Shown: in pieces, positions 21,886 through 33,850 of the stretch
Numbering within the stretch: the stretch's first letter is position 1
Layout: every line of letters begins with the position of its first letter
Origin: Diadema setosum
Taxonomy: Eukaryota; Echinodermata; Echinoidea; Diadematoida; Diadematidae
DNA length: 64,000 bases
Assembly: GCA_033980235.1 (NCBI GenBank)
Contig: CM067074.1
Span: 35,666,723-35,730,722, forward strand
Reading direction: 5' to 3'
The notes under the pieces: model-generated
What the model was told of the DNA's origin: nothing
The model's database searches: none
What the model saw: the letters and a program-made list of their open reading frames with translations, nothing else
Program-made: the position numbers and the translations under genes

Positions 21886-23443
21886 GTTCACACCCTATTC
21901 CTAAACTTTAAGTTTAGGTCGAAAACTTAACTTTCGATGATTAGCTTTTAGTTTAGCACCGTGTGGATGCACTCGAAATTTAGCAATCTAAACCCTAACT
22001 GCACTGGGGGGGCCTGGGAGGCCCCCTCCCCTCCATACTTTTGGCAATTGCATCGCGACCGCTGGGATTTTCAGATTCTCGCTTCATGACTTTTTCCCCT
22101 GAAGTCTTGCGCACATTTTTATACCACATTTGTCCATATCGGACCTACCTAGGGGGTGTTATGGGCCAATTAGTATGCGCATGTCATTAAAATGGCTAAT
22201 CGCTGCATATATTTGTGTACAGTTACATACGAAGTACTGTCAATAGACCAAATTTAGTTTTTATCCACATAGTCATAGATGATTCAAATAACTCTTTATC
22301 CTTCCACATGATTTACTGGGCACTCTTAGAAAACAATAAAATACATAACAAATGTAAACAGTAAAAACAAAAGAAATAAAAACATTGGAAAAACAAAAGA
22401 ATAACAGTGATATTTTCACTTTTTGAGACAAAAGACATGATTCTGTAAAGTTAATTTCAAAAATGTTTTATGAGTATGGCAAATAACTTGTTTGATTTTT
22501 CTCACATTTCTACACTTTTTGTATTCATTGATTTTTCTTATATTTTGCACGCAAAGTCACATATAAACTAATTTTCATTTTTAAAAAAATCATAAATTTA
22601 CATAAATTTGCATAAATTATACTTCAAGTTTACAATATCAGGGACATTAGAATAAAGTTGAAAAGTATGGTAGTCCCCATGGGTCCTGTAAAAGGATAAT
22701 TTTACTTCCAGTTTCATTTTAGTACGTCATACATTTCAAAAGTATGCAAAAATTCATATGTAGTAAATTTGCATATTAATAGTTCATGCAAATCTGCTGT
22801 ACTCATAAAAACAGATAAGAATTGATTTATTTCACATTTTGGGAAACATTATTCTTCATTATTACACAGTTTTCATATAATTTTGTACTTGTTTAGGCTG
22901 AAATTATGAAAATATCCCCCAAATGCATAAAATATGTATTATGAATAATTACTTAGCTAATTATGCAATTATATATTATCAGATTCAGCATGCGAAGATC
23001 TATCAGCATGCAAATTTTCAAGTTCATCGGACATTGCGTTTCAAAGATCAATGGGGGGGGGGGGGCCTCCCCCCCCCCCCCCCCCCAGTATTTTCATGGA
23101 GTCAAATAGCCCAGTACAGTAAGGGTTAAAGTTTTTAGTCGACGATTAAAACCACGAGAGACATCTTAGGGTTTACGCTCTCTCCACAAGCCACAGGGAG
23201 TCCCCGCTTGTAGTTTCGCTCCATGTGGACATAGTGTGAACCTCGCGTCTCGTTCGCTGCACTATGTTGTGTGGGCATAAGGTCATCTGCACTTCCATTG
23301 TAATCATCCAGTGGGGCTAGCTCGTAAATTTAACTTACAACAAAAGTTTAGGTGCGCGTGTGAACCCTTGTCATGAATTCACGAGTGGAGCTAATCATCA
23401 AAGGTTTTCGACCTAAACTTAAGTTTCGCAACTGCGTGTGAAC
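21886..23443. mobile_element. Inverted-repeat element carrying a nested insertion
   Basis: Outer ends are imperfect inverted repeats of about 45 bp: GTTCACAC and AAACTTTAAGTTTAGGTCGA near 21886-21930 against TCGACCTAAACTTAAGTTT and GTGTGAAC at 23407-23443. The outer element interior is interrupted from 21990 to 23129 by a different element. Confidence 0.7.
21990..23129. mobile_element. Inner ~1.14-kb element with CCC/GGG-rich ends
   Basis: Left end AAACCCTAACTGCACTGGGG followed by GGCC..GGCCCC; right end a GGGGCCTCCCC block, then CCCAGTACAGTAAGGGTT. The ends are reverse complements over about 20 bp. The interior is AT-rich with no ORF of note. It splits the outer element, so it inserted later. 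Confidence 0.65.
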
Positions 23444-24972
23444 GATACTTCTATGAATCTATCTGTTAAAAGGGTCATCACTTACCTCAAGCCACTAATT
23501 CTAAGAAGTCACTTTTACTGGATGAAATTGTGTGCATTTTACAAGAGGTCTCTTTCCTGCCTCAGGTATTGCCATAGTCAGAAGCTCAACAAAGAAAGGA
23601 AAAGACAGTTCAAAGTGTGTTTCCTGGCTCCAACTCAAAGATGAGAGAAATTGTTTCAGAAAACATTTAAAGTGGTATTTAGATACAATTGTAGACACTA
23701 GAGAATATAAACAGAGGCCAAGAAGAGATTTAAAAAATGATGAGTGTTGATTTAGTCTAATATTGTCTTCAATTCATAAGATGACAACACTGATTTCAAG
23801 CATGTAGCAGTTTACAAGATGATTCATATATCTAAATATTTCTGGAGTTGTGCTGCTTTATACTCATATATATACATTTGCTGTTGTTTTTTTTTTTTAT
23901 TGACAATGATGTACAGGACTCCATACTGATATCATCATGTTTTTAAAGATAAAACATGGCTATTGTCACCACAAATCATTATTTTGCTCCTATGCAGAAT
24001 CTGAACTTGTTCCAAAGAAGTGATTTCCGTGTTCACACATAAATGTAGTTTCCATAAAGAATTTTAAATCTACTTGTCAAGTGATGCAAAGTGATGAAAC
24101 GTGAAAGAGAGCATGTTTCTGAAAATGTTTACAAGCAAAACAGCATGAAATGAATGTGCGATTCCTACTAATAACATTGTTAATGAACTAGGAATAATGG
24201 TGGTAAAAACGTTATCACGTCTGATGTGAATGATGGTATGTTGAGGAAGAGCAAGCATCCTCAGAGGGGAAAAAAACAAACACCTGTTTATAAGCATCAG
24301 TCAGAGATAAATAAATTGGTTAAAGAGAAAACTTAAATCATGCATGCACAAAATATGAAAATGAAATCAGTCTACACATTCAGAGTGCACAGATATGAAT
24401 CAGTATGTTGTAGTCTTAATCTAAACCCTATTATGACCAGCATGCGTTATAGAGAAAAGTTTAGAATTCAATAAAGAAAGATGTTATTAATTAAGAACTG
24501 CAATTCTTTGCACCTAATGTAAAAAAAAAAAGTAAGTCCCCAAATATAGGATACTATAGAACATTTTCAGCCACCAGAAAATTTTTATCAGGTTATTCAA
24601 ATCCAAGGTTGAGGCTATCATATAAATTATATCTGACAATTTTACCTGATCTTCAGAAGGTTGTGAGAGTCATCACATAAGTCTACAAACATCTGTACTT
24701 TTATGAAAAATGAGTTTCAACTATTTACATGATTGAATTAAAGTCAGGTGAAGTACAGGAGAACTAAAATGAAAATGTCATCATTATGCAAACAAACATA
24801 GCCTTTAATCACAAGAGAGTCTGAACTTGTCTCTGTTCTACCACCTTTTTTTCTTCTTCTTTTTTTTTTTCCCTTTTTAATGATACAAGACTCTCCACAT
24901 TCCCAAAGGTTCTAATGCATTTTACTGGCAGCATTTTATCCCGTGATTAAATAAGATAAAATAAAACAAACT

Positions 24973-26080
24973 AGAAATGTCGCTATGGCGACTGGTATGC
25001 CTCCGCCATAATGCATGATTCTCCAAATAGGTCTATAGTACATGTGGACAATGTGTGATTACATTTTCACAAAATTGGCAAAATAATTAAAATGACAAGG
25101 TTGTCACAAATGTGTTGAATGTTCACCTTCCTTGACCTAGGTCTAATTGGATGAATAGGAGAGCATGCATTTGGGAATTTTAGGACTTTAACTTGACTTT
25201 GACCCATTCATCAGTTTATGCATTGAGTAATTTTCAAGGTATGGAGAAAAAGTGCAATTTCTGTATTGAATAGTAAATTGTTACCATTTTCATCGGCCTT
25301 TGACCCTAAAATTCATAAGATAATCACTGTCAGGCAGAACATGCACAAATATGTAGTAAGTTTCAAGATAACTTGAGCCACTTCCGAGATATGGAGGAAA
25401 AAGTTAGTTCAGCACTTTCACTTGATCTTTGACCTTTTAGGCAAAAAAAAAAAAGGAAAAAAAAAAACTTTCCAGAGAATCTCTATTAGGTTATACATGC
25501 ATACACCAAGTGTAAAAAAAAAAAATAATCCTGCTGGCACTGCATAAATATGAGGGAAATAGTAAAATTTTGAAGTGTTGCCCTTGACCTTTGACCCAAT
25601 CAACCCTAAATTCTCTAGATAATCACTGCCAGTCAGTACATGTACATATACTATGTTTCATGAAGATACCTTGAACAGTTTCAAAGGTACGGAGAAAAAA
25701 GTGAAGTTTTAATATTTTTACTTGACCTTTTGACCTTTGACCGCATGACCCCAAACTTTCACCAGATAATCTTAATTGGGTAATACATGTATACACCAAG
25801 TTTCAAGAAAATATCTTCAGGCATTGCATAGATATGGTGGAAATAGTGAAATTTTACGTATTTCACCTTGACCTTTTGACCTTTGACCTTGAGCATGTGC
25901 ACCTAAACGTTGATAGGCACAACTTTACCCCCTAATACACATACATACCAAGTTTTATTAGGATACCTCACAAAGTTTTTTAGTTTAATACGCTGTCCAC
26001 AAAATTCATTATGGACGGACGGACGGACGGACAACCCGAAAACATAATGCCTCCGGCACCACTTCGTGGCGGAGGCATTT
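24973..26080. mobile_element. Nonautonomous element with degenerate GACCTTTGACC repeats
   Basis: Left end holds TGGTATGCCTCCGCCA and right end TGGCGGAGGCATTT, which are reverse complements. Between them, blocks of about 150-170 bp recur, each with a TGACCTTTGACC motif and an 'ACATGTATACACCAAGTTTC'-like line. Four GGAC repeats precede the right end (26016-26032). Related right-end material is at 55480-55700. No transposase frame remains. Confidence 0.7.
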
Positions 26081-26468
26081 AAGAAACAAACAAACAACAC
26101 ATTGGCATTGGTGCATGTCATTACAGTCAATCTCAACAACTACATTTGGGTTAAAAAAACAAAACAAAACAAGATCAAATTTCAGCAGCAGAAAAATCAC
26201 ATTATATTCTCTTTTTTTTTTTCATTCAAACCACTTGCTGAAGTATTTTGATCATATTTGAAGTCTACTACTAGTTATCAATCACATACATGTAAAATAC
26301 AGAACATGACTCAAGATTTCTTCATTGATCCAGCACCCGTTAATTTCTATAGATTGATGATTCAAAGATGTCACAAATCAATGGCAACAAGTAGCATTTT
26401 ATTGTTTATAATTCCTGATTAACTAAAATTCCTAACTAACTGAAGTTTTCTTAATCCATAAAGTCCTG

Positions 26469-26632
26469 GGCACCATTTCATGAAAGTTGTCAGCCCTGAT
26501 AAGTTGTCAGTCTCTGACAATTTTTAACCATGATAGTATCAGTCAGTGAACAGGTAGAGAGCTACTCAGCCAATCAAAACCAAGTCTTTTACTGAAATTG
26601 TCAGAGACTGACAACTTTCATGAAACGGTGCC
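26469..26632. mobile_element. 164-bp foldback MITE
   Basis: GGCACCATTTCATGAAAGTT at the left is repeated as a near-perfect reverse complement at the right (AACTTTCATGAAACGGTGCC). Inner GTCAG/CTGAC motifs extend the pairing. A related design is at 49691-49839. Confidence 0.8.
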
Positions 26633-26811
26633 AACATGTAATTTTGTGGCAGAAATCTTCTTGCTAACATTAAATTCACCTATTTGGTGATCCTGTCCTA
26701 CATCACGGAAAGATAAGATGAAATTTGATTACAATGTACATCATTATTAAATTTACATTAAATCAGGAAAAACCTAGCACAGGTTTGCCAATTAATTACA
26801 GAAACATGACT

Positions 26812-26812
<1 letters not shown>

Positions 26813-26885
<73 letters not shown>
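26813..26885. repeat. (TA)n followed by poly-T
   Basis: About 38 bp of TA dinucleotide running straight into about 32 T residues. Confidence 0.9.
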
Positions 26886-26888
<3 letters not shown>

Positions 26889-27331
26889 TGAGTTGAAAAT
26901 CCACGGGTCAGTTGGAAATGTACTGATTCAGTGGCCTTTGATAATTCTGCAACCAACATTTTAAAAGGAAATGGAAAGAAGACCAAAGTACAGCTAAAAA
27001 TGAAAGTGAAGTTTTCATTTCACTTTTTTATGAATACTACGAAGAATTGATAAGAATTTAGATAAAGCATCAAACCAAGGACACAATTTTTCTGAGGCTC
27101 CATGGGTTAGACAGTCTTTACACATAATGTATTTAGCAGCCAAATATGTCGCTACTTCAACTCATCAATTCTTTTTAAACATACAGGGCATTGTGTACAG
27201 TTTGCATCAGATGGGACAACTTACATACCGTACATTACCTAAACAGATTGACTTTCTAGTAACATTTATTGGAAAAGCTTCTAGCTACGACTGGGAATGT
27301 TCAAACACCAATTTCACAGAGTTTCTCCTTT

Positions 27332-27391
27332 TTTAAACTGCCCGTTGGATTGTATTATATTAAATATAATACAATACAATGGGCAGTTTAA
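27332..27391. repeat. 60-bp near-perfect palindrome, TTTAAACTGCCC ends
   Basis: Arms of about 29 bp with two mismatches: TTTAAACTGCCC at the left and GGGCAGTTTAAG at the right, joined through TATTATATTAAATATAATA. Confidence 0.9.
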
Positions 27392-27396
27392 GAAAT

Positions 27397-27469
27397 CACT
27401 AGCATAAAAATGTTACGATGCAGATCTACAAATTTTGTAGATCTGCATCATAACATTTTTATGCTAGTG
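27397..27469. repeat. 73-bp near-perfect palindrome
   Basis: Starts CACTAGCATAAAAATGTTA and ends with its reverse complement; arms about 36 bp with one mismatch, central AAATTTTGT. It begins only 5 bp after the preceding palindrome. Confidence 0.92.
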
Positions 27470-29211
27470 ACATGATGAATTAATCATTAACAGAGGAAAT
27501 TTATAGGACTAACCCTTGAAGAGGCAGAATATCAAGCCCAAAATAGGACTGACTTGCAAGGGATTTGTCAAAAGAAAGCAAGGGGGACACTTACATTACG
27601 TAGTTCTGAGCACCTAAAGTCAATTCTTGTGGACTGCAGTCTAGGAATGAAGCAAGAAGTTACATAAACCATCTTTGCAGATGGAAGACATATGCTGCAA
27701 AGATGGCAGCCCTTTTATATTTATAAGAATTTGGATTTTGAATGGCTTAAATGAAAATGAATTGTACCCTACATCATATTTCTTGAATTTTAAACATCTA
27801 CAGACTAAAAAGTTTGAATAAGGGTGTAAAACATAATTTATTTCAAAAGCATTCCCCGTGTTAGGAGTATTATATCAGTATGAAATGATAGAAGAAAATC
27901 ACAAATAAAATAAAAAAAAGAAGAAATACAATTAAAAGTTGGTGTTGAACATTTGATGGTTTGTGTTGTTACTGAGCCAGCATGTGAAATTTTCACATTA
28001 GTCAGGCAAGTTAAAATATCATGCTAGAAGCATTTTGATAAGCTGTTAGCTGCAATTCATTGTTTTCTTTTGTTTTCATCATGCAGAGTATGCAATGTAA
28101 GCACAAAGTACATGTAAGTCAACATACTGTGAAGTTCATGACGATAATATCACTATTTTGACTCAACACTCTTCTTTAAAAGCTTAACAAAAGTTGGCAG
28201 ATTGGTCGGGAGAGGAAAGGAAACTTTCTTGGTATGTTCAAGTTTAAGATAGAAAGAAACATCTCATTTCTCTTAATTCCGTCATAATATCAAATAAACA
28301 ATTAATTCTGGAGGTCGTGCAAAGTATAGTGTAGTTCAACTTCAACATTAACCTATCCCTTTTTACGTATGATAATAATACAGTTTTCTCAGAGTCTATC
28401 TAAATGTAAACTCAACTCTCACAATCTGTCAGTTCCACTGCTAATAACTGATTGAACATAAGAAACTGATCTGAAACTGATAAACTGTGGATGTTTAGTT
28501 ATATCTCAGCATGACTTTGCCTTGAAATGTTTGCTGTATTAAAAAGGGCAAAGAAATAACATGAAATACAGAGAAAACTGGAACTTTGAGTTCAGAATAT
28601 CATGCTTGAAGCATTAGAATCTTTCACTTCCATTGTTTGTTGTTTCAGTTAAGTTGACTGGTGTACTACGGCCGTTCACTGCACAGTATGTTGTCTTGCT
28701 CCGTACATTAACACTGCATTCAGGTGAATAAACTTTCTCTAAAGATGTCACTTTTGATATTCATGAATATTGTTTTCTCCACTCAAACACACTTACAATT
28801 CACTCTGAGTGATATTCGAATTCCACTCTTTTACTTTGGCACTTGTCCATGTGTACCTATTAAGTAATGGCAAACCAATAAATTACAAGCTGAGCCAAAA
28901 ATAAAAGCAGATTTTAAGAAAACATTATAGCGGCAGAGTTTAGAATGTGCTTGCAGCGACACCTGTATACTACACAAGCATCAACAGTTGTGCACACTTT
29001 GTAACTGCATCCCCTTCCATCATGCCTGTATTCATCCAGCAAGCAAAGGAAGTGTGGGATGTGTCCAGTTAATACACGTTATTTTGTTAGACTTAAAGTA
29101 CAATCAACTGAAACAACATGCTTGCCAAAGCTGTCATCAAACATTATACTGCAAATGTGCAATCTGCAAATTGGCAAGTCAGTATGATTAATGAAATGTG
29201 TGGTATGTTTT

Positions 29212-29226
29212 CTCCCCCCCCCCCCC
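29212..29226. repeat. C homopolymer
   Basis: Run of C, one of many C/G homopolymers in this genome segment (also 36000-36013, 38917-38938, 40955-40977, 41098-41113, 59940-59955). Confidence 0.9.
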
Positions 29227-30088
29227 TCCCACGTAATTCAGAACACTACTTCACAGATGCAGGAAATGATACATTGCACGAATGAAATCAATTGGTCCAT
29301 TCAATGGAAACATTACTCCTGTCAAGAGAAGGCAGAACAGAATGAAAATGTAAAGTGAAGATACAACTGACTTGGACCCAATTTAGAGTCCCTTTTCCCA
29401 GAGAACCTCTGGAGGACATGCTATGTAGACATAAACCAGATTTAGAACTGATGTATGTAACCCAGCAGTCGGTGAAAATGACCCCCATTTAGAGTTCCTT
29501 GTCATCTAGCATGAAGCATGTATGTTTCTATGGAAACCAGTGTCCGCGAGTTTCTCTTCAAGAGGCAGGCAGTTCTAGTGAGCGCACTAACACCACAGAC
29601 AGTGCAGGTCACTGAACTGCATGCCATGTTTACCCCGAGACTGTTAAGAGTTCCCTCATCTGCAGTAAACATGGCACAACCTCTGGAGGTTATCTCAGCC
29701 TCCCAAGCTGTCTAGCACGACATTTACCTCAGACTCACTCCAGGCTCTTGTTTTGTGCTTTGTGCTGTGTCCGTTTAGAGTTCCAAGTGTCTGAGGTAAA
29801 CATGTGATGGCACAACCTCCGGAGGTTGTTCTGTGTTTTGGGAGGCTCTGAATGAGGTAACAGTCTATGTATTACAATAGCATTAAACTGGACCTGGACA
29901 AGAATTAACAAAATAATAAAAATAAACATTTATGATGATATATCTATATTATTACCCAGTCTCCAGTAGTAGAGGTAATTAAAAGGAATTTTGAATCATT
30001 ATGACTGCCACACAGCCAAAGACTTTATATACTATGTAGCAACCAAATTTTAGAAAATGCTAACTCATTTTTGCTTACATACCTTGCC

Positions 30089-30654
30089 TTAATGGACAAG
30101 TTCACCTTCATTAACATAAGGATTGAGAGAACGTAGCAATATTACATAGTAGAACTCATCATTGAAAGTTTGAGGAAAATCGGACAATCCATTCAAAAGT
30201 TATAAATTTTTGTGCAGTCACCACTGGATGAGAAGACTACTGCAGTGTATGATGTCACATGCATACAATCAATATAGGGAAAATATAAAGAGAATTTCAG
30301 AAAATTTCATCTTTTGAAAAAAGTACACATTCCCTTGACTCGTTACTGACATAATATGTTATGGGTAATATCATTCCCATAGCCTTCAGAAAGAGGCAAG
30401 TCAAGTGCTCTTTTATTATGCGAAAAAAGTGAAAATATGTTGAATTTTCTTTACATTTTCTTTATACTGTTGTACTCATATGACATCACGAGCCTTAGTA
30501 GTCTCCTCATCCAGCAGTTTCAACACAAAAGTTTTAAAAATTCATAACTTTTGCATCGATTGTCCAATTTTCCTCAAACTTTCACTGATGTGTTCTACTT
30601 ATATTACTACATTCTCTGAATCCTTATGTTAATGAAGGTGAACTTGTCCTTTAA
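30089..30654. mobile_element. Foldback MITE family 1, second full copy
   Basis: About 566 bp bounded by TTAA, with GGACAAGTTCACC at the left and GGTGAACTTGTCC at the right. The arms pair for more than 130 bp. The interior and arms match the element at 4524-5094 (ACATCAGTGAAAGTTTG, CTCATCCAGC, GATGTCAC). A TA or TTAA target site fits both copies. Confidence 0.88.
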
Positions 30655-31005
30655 GGAAAACTACCAGCACTACACTTTTAACTTTATGTGACAAACGATG
30701 GCTAGGACAAGATTGATAACAGACAAACTAGCGATCCAACATAATCATGCCAGTCCATGCACCACACACACCCACAATAAATCTTCAAAAATCCTCAAAC
30801 AGCACACCAGTTGAAGCCATGCCAACATCTTCCTCTTTGTTTGTTTGATTGTTTGTCTGTTTCTAAAACATCAATTCATGAAAACATAATCAATGCACCG
30901 CATCAGTCATTTCAGGAGACAGAACTCAGTCCATGTTAATTACAATGTATCAGTTATGTGATCAGCTCGCACAACATGCCATGCTTTGGGCATGGAGAAG
31001 ATGAG

Positions 31006-31830
31006 CTGGGAGGGTCTAGCGGTAAGAATGGGATGGGAGGGGACTGGGGTAGGAGAGGGGATGGGAGGGGATCTAAGAGTAGTAGAGGGGATGGGAGTGG
31101 TCTAGGGGTAGGAAGGGGATAGGATGGGCAGGGTCTAAGGGGAGGAGAGGGGATGGGAGATGGGAGTGGTCAATTCATGAAAACATGAGAGGTGCATGGG
31201 AGGGGTCTTGGGGAAGGAAAGAAGTGGGAGGGATCTAGGAGTAGGAAAGGAGATGGAGGTGATCTGGGGTAGTAGAAGGGATGGGAGGGGTCTAGGGATA
31301 GGAAAGGAGATGGGAAGGGTATCTAAGAGGAGGGAGAGAGGATAGAGGGATTTTGGGGTAAGAAAATGGAATGGAAGTTGTCTTGGGGTAGGAAAGGAGA
31401 TGGGACAGGTCTAGGGGGTATCTGGGGGGGGGGGGATGGGAAGGACCTAGGAGCAGGAGAAGGGATGGGAGTGTTCTGGGTAGGAGAGGAAATGGGAGGG
31501 GTCTATAGGCATAGGAAAGGAAATGGGAGGGGGTCTTCGGGTAGGAGAAGGGTGGGAGGTGGTCTAGGAGTAGGAGAGGAGATGGCAGGGGTCAAAGGGG
31601 TAGGAGATGGTAGGGGTCTAGGGGGTAGGAGATGGGAGTGGTCTAGGGATAGGAGAGGAGATGAGAGTGGTCTAGGGGTAAGAGAGGAAATGGGAGGGGT
31701 CTAGGCATAGGAAAGGAGATGGGATGAGTCTTGGGAGGAGAAGGGTGGGAGGTAGTGTAGGAGAAGAAACAGGGATAAGAAGGGTCAAGGGTTAAATACT
31801 GGAAGAAAATGGGTGATTGGAGGGGTCTTG
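31006..31830. repeat. G-rich intronic minisatellite
   Basis: About 820 bp of degenerate ~28-32-bp units of the type GGGAGGGGTCTAGGGGTAGG-AAAGGAGAT. The plus strand carries nearly all the G; on the TPD52 transcript this is C-rich. Any ORFs here (glycine-rich) are repeat artefacts. Confidence 0.92.
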
Positions 31831-33790
31831 GAGTCATACGTCATATACTTGTTGCAGTACAGTTGCCAACCTTCTAAATAGTACTGCAGTATTCTGAGGC
31901 TGGTTGAATATGCATATTTTTGGTTGAAATCTGTATTTGTACCTTTCCTGCAATAAGCCTTGTACTAATACTATTCGGGAAAACACTATTTTCTACGAAA
32001 CCTGCAATGATTGGCAAAAAAAAAAAAAATATATAAAAAAAACCATTATGAAATACTCATAAAAATGATAGTTGGTATCTCTGCAGAAGAGATGGAGGGG
32101 AATAGGGGTAGAATACTAGAAATTCACTTTACAAAACAATTGATAATTTCAATGAAAAAAAAAAAAAAGGATTTCTCTGCATTTTGTTTCTTCATGAGTT
32201 TAACACACTTTATACTAATGTTTTACACACAAAAAATCCATCATAGACAGATATCAAAATAAACAATTATTTGAAAGAAACTCAAATTTCTGGTTGCATA
32301 TATCTGTTTTTGTATGTTAACATTGCGAGCTTTGTATGTATGGAAGTTTTTTTTTTCTGCATTTTTGCAGACTTTGATGAATATTCAGCATGATGATGCT
32401 TAAATGCAGTTTACATGATGAACACATCTGACAGTTGAGGGCGCCATCCACAATAACAAGAATAAAGTGCTCACTTTATGTCATGTACATGTACAATGTA
32501 GCTATACATCAGCACTGCAATGACTGGATAGCACTTACAATGAATAGTGATAACAAATAAATACTGTCAACAGTTACCCCATCCAAATGAAGCAATATAT
32601 CTCTATTTTGCAAAATAAAATATTAAATATAAAATTATGCATGGGTGTAAGAATCTGAATATTGATTATTCTTATGACTTTTTCACTAATATGATGGTGA
32701 TTTGTACAAGAGAGAATAAGCTGCACAGACTATGAATACTTGATGATAGTAACATCAATGATTTGTAACAGGAAAGCATACTACCCAAGCCATTGCGAGA
32801 GAGTCCCTTGTCATAGAGATTAAGAAAAGGATAAATTGCTTGAAAGCTATGCCATTTTTTTTTTTTATTTTTAAGCGAGGGAATCAAACCACACGTAATG
32901 GGCATTCACACTGTATCTAATATCTTAAATTTGAAGCCAGCCATGGGTTTCATTCCAGAAGACTATTATGTCATGTTACCATACAAGATGTTCGTCAATG
33001 AGAGGAATAAATACTGGTTGTGATAATCAAGCTACAAATGTGTATAATGTAGACGGTGAAATTCTATATGAATAATGCTGATAGGTAAAACTCTTAAAAC
33101 TGTCATACAAGAGTATGTGTTTCTCTTTCTCTTATTTGTCTCTGTTGTTTTGTAACTTATCATCAAGCACATTTATTGTCCCTTCATATCAGCTCTCATA
33201 CTCTAACTTTCCACTAGCTTTCATGTGTTTACCTGGCTATCTCTACTTATTGCCTAAAACTGATGTGTGATGGCTTCATAATTGTTAGTCAAATAGCAAC
33301 TTATATCACAAATAAAATTATGTAGTGCCGTTAAACACCTTGATATATTTTTTTAATTGTTTTGTTTTACTTTCCATAACCTGTTGTGGTTGGTGATTAT
33401 CTGCAAGAGTAGAATCCTGTGGGTTGGTAGACCTTACTTTCTTGGTATCAAATGCTTTAAAAAATAAATAGGCTTGGGAAATTAAGACTGCCTGATTTGA
33501 TTTTGGGTGTGCACTTTTCATACTTTCCCACCAGTGTTTAAATCAAATATCAGATTTCAACACCACAACTGATGCAAGGATTTTCCAGAGTCACTGAAAA
33601 CTATGCATAATTTTGTTTGAGTGCGGGTGCAGCTTGTTATCAGGCTGTGACGGCTCCACTACACCACCCATGCTCTACGAGGATTCAGAAAATGTGGAGA
33701 AGAGAAATGGATGCAGTGAAGGTGAAGAAAGTACAGACAATATGCACTACGAGACAGGATGCTGAAAAGAAACACAAGCGGTGTACATAC

Positions 33791-33850
33791 ATCGATGACG
33801 TTGTGACAGCTTCATTCCACTCGGAAAATTTGTTCGACGTGTTCACATAC
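33791..33850 (-). CDS. TPD52: TPD52 family protein, 20-residue cassette exon
   Basis: 60-nt exon between the acceptor CCCCATAG|GTATGTG and donor TCATCGAT|GTATGT, phase 2 to 2, so it can be included or skipped without changing frame. It encodes YVNTSNKFSEWNEAVTTSSM. This lines up with the ~20-residue insert of vertebrate TPD52L2 (YVKTSEKL-GEWNEKV...), which sits at the same place, between SSA and YKKT..., and is alternatively spliced there. Joining to the flanking exons gives SSA-YVNTS...SSM-YSKTK. Its role is not established; it lengthens the region after the coiled coil. Confidence 0.88.

Larger units (their letters stand above)
21736..33790 (-). other. Large TPD52 intron (12 kb)
   Basis: Noncoding between the cassette exon and the core exon. 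Contents: a G tract near 21767-21785, a nested transposon pair (21886-23443), a 1.1-kb Tc1-like remnant (24973-26080), small foldback elements (26469-26632, 27332-27469), a MITE family 1 copy (30089-30654), and a G-rich minisatellite (31006-31830). The remaining stretches show no exon I can support, though a minus-strand RGSLGK-encoding patch near 29390-29430 was considered. Confidence 0.6.

Noticed and set aside
29390..29430. Possible extra TPD52 cassette exon encoding RGSLGK
   Set aside because: The donor side lacks a usable GT in the required phase and the peptide does not match known D52 inserts.
31366..31837. Glycine-rich 112-codon ORF and its complement
   Set aside because: Product of the G-rich minisatellite, not supported by splice sites or domains.
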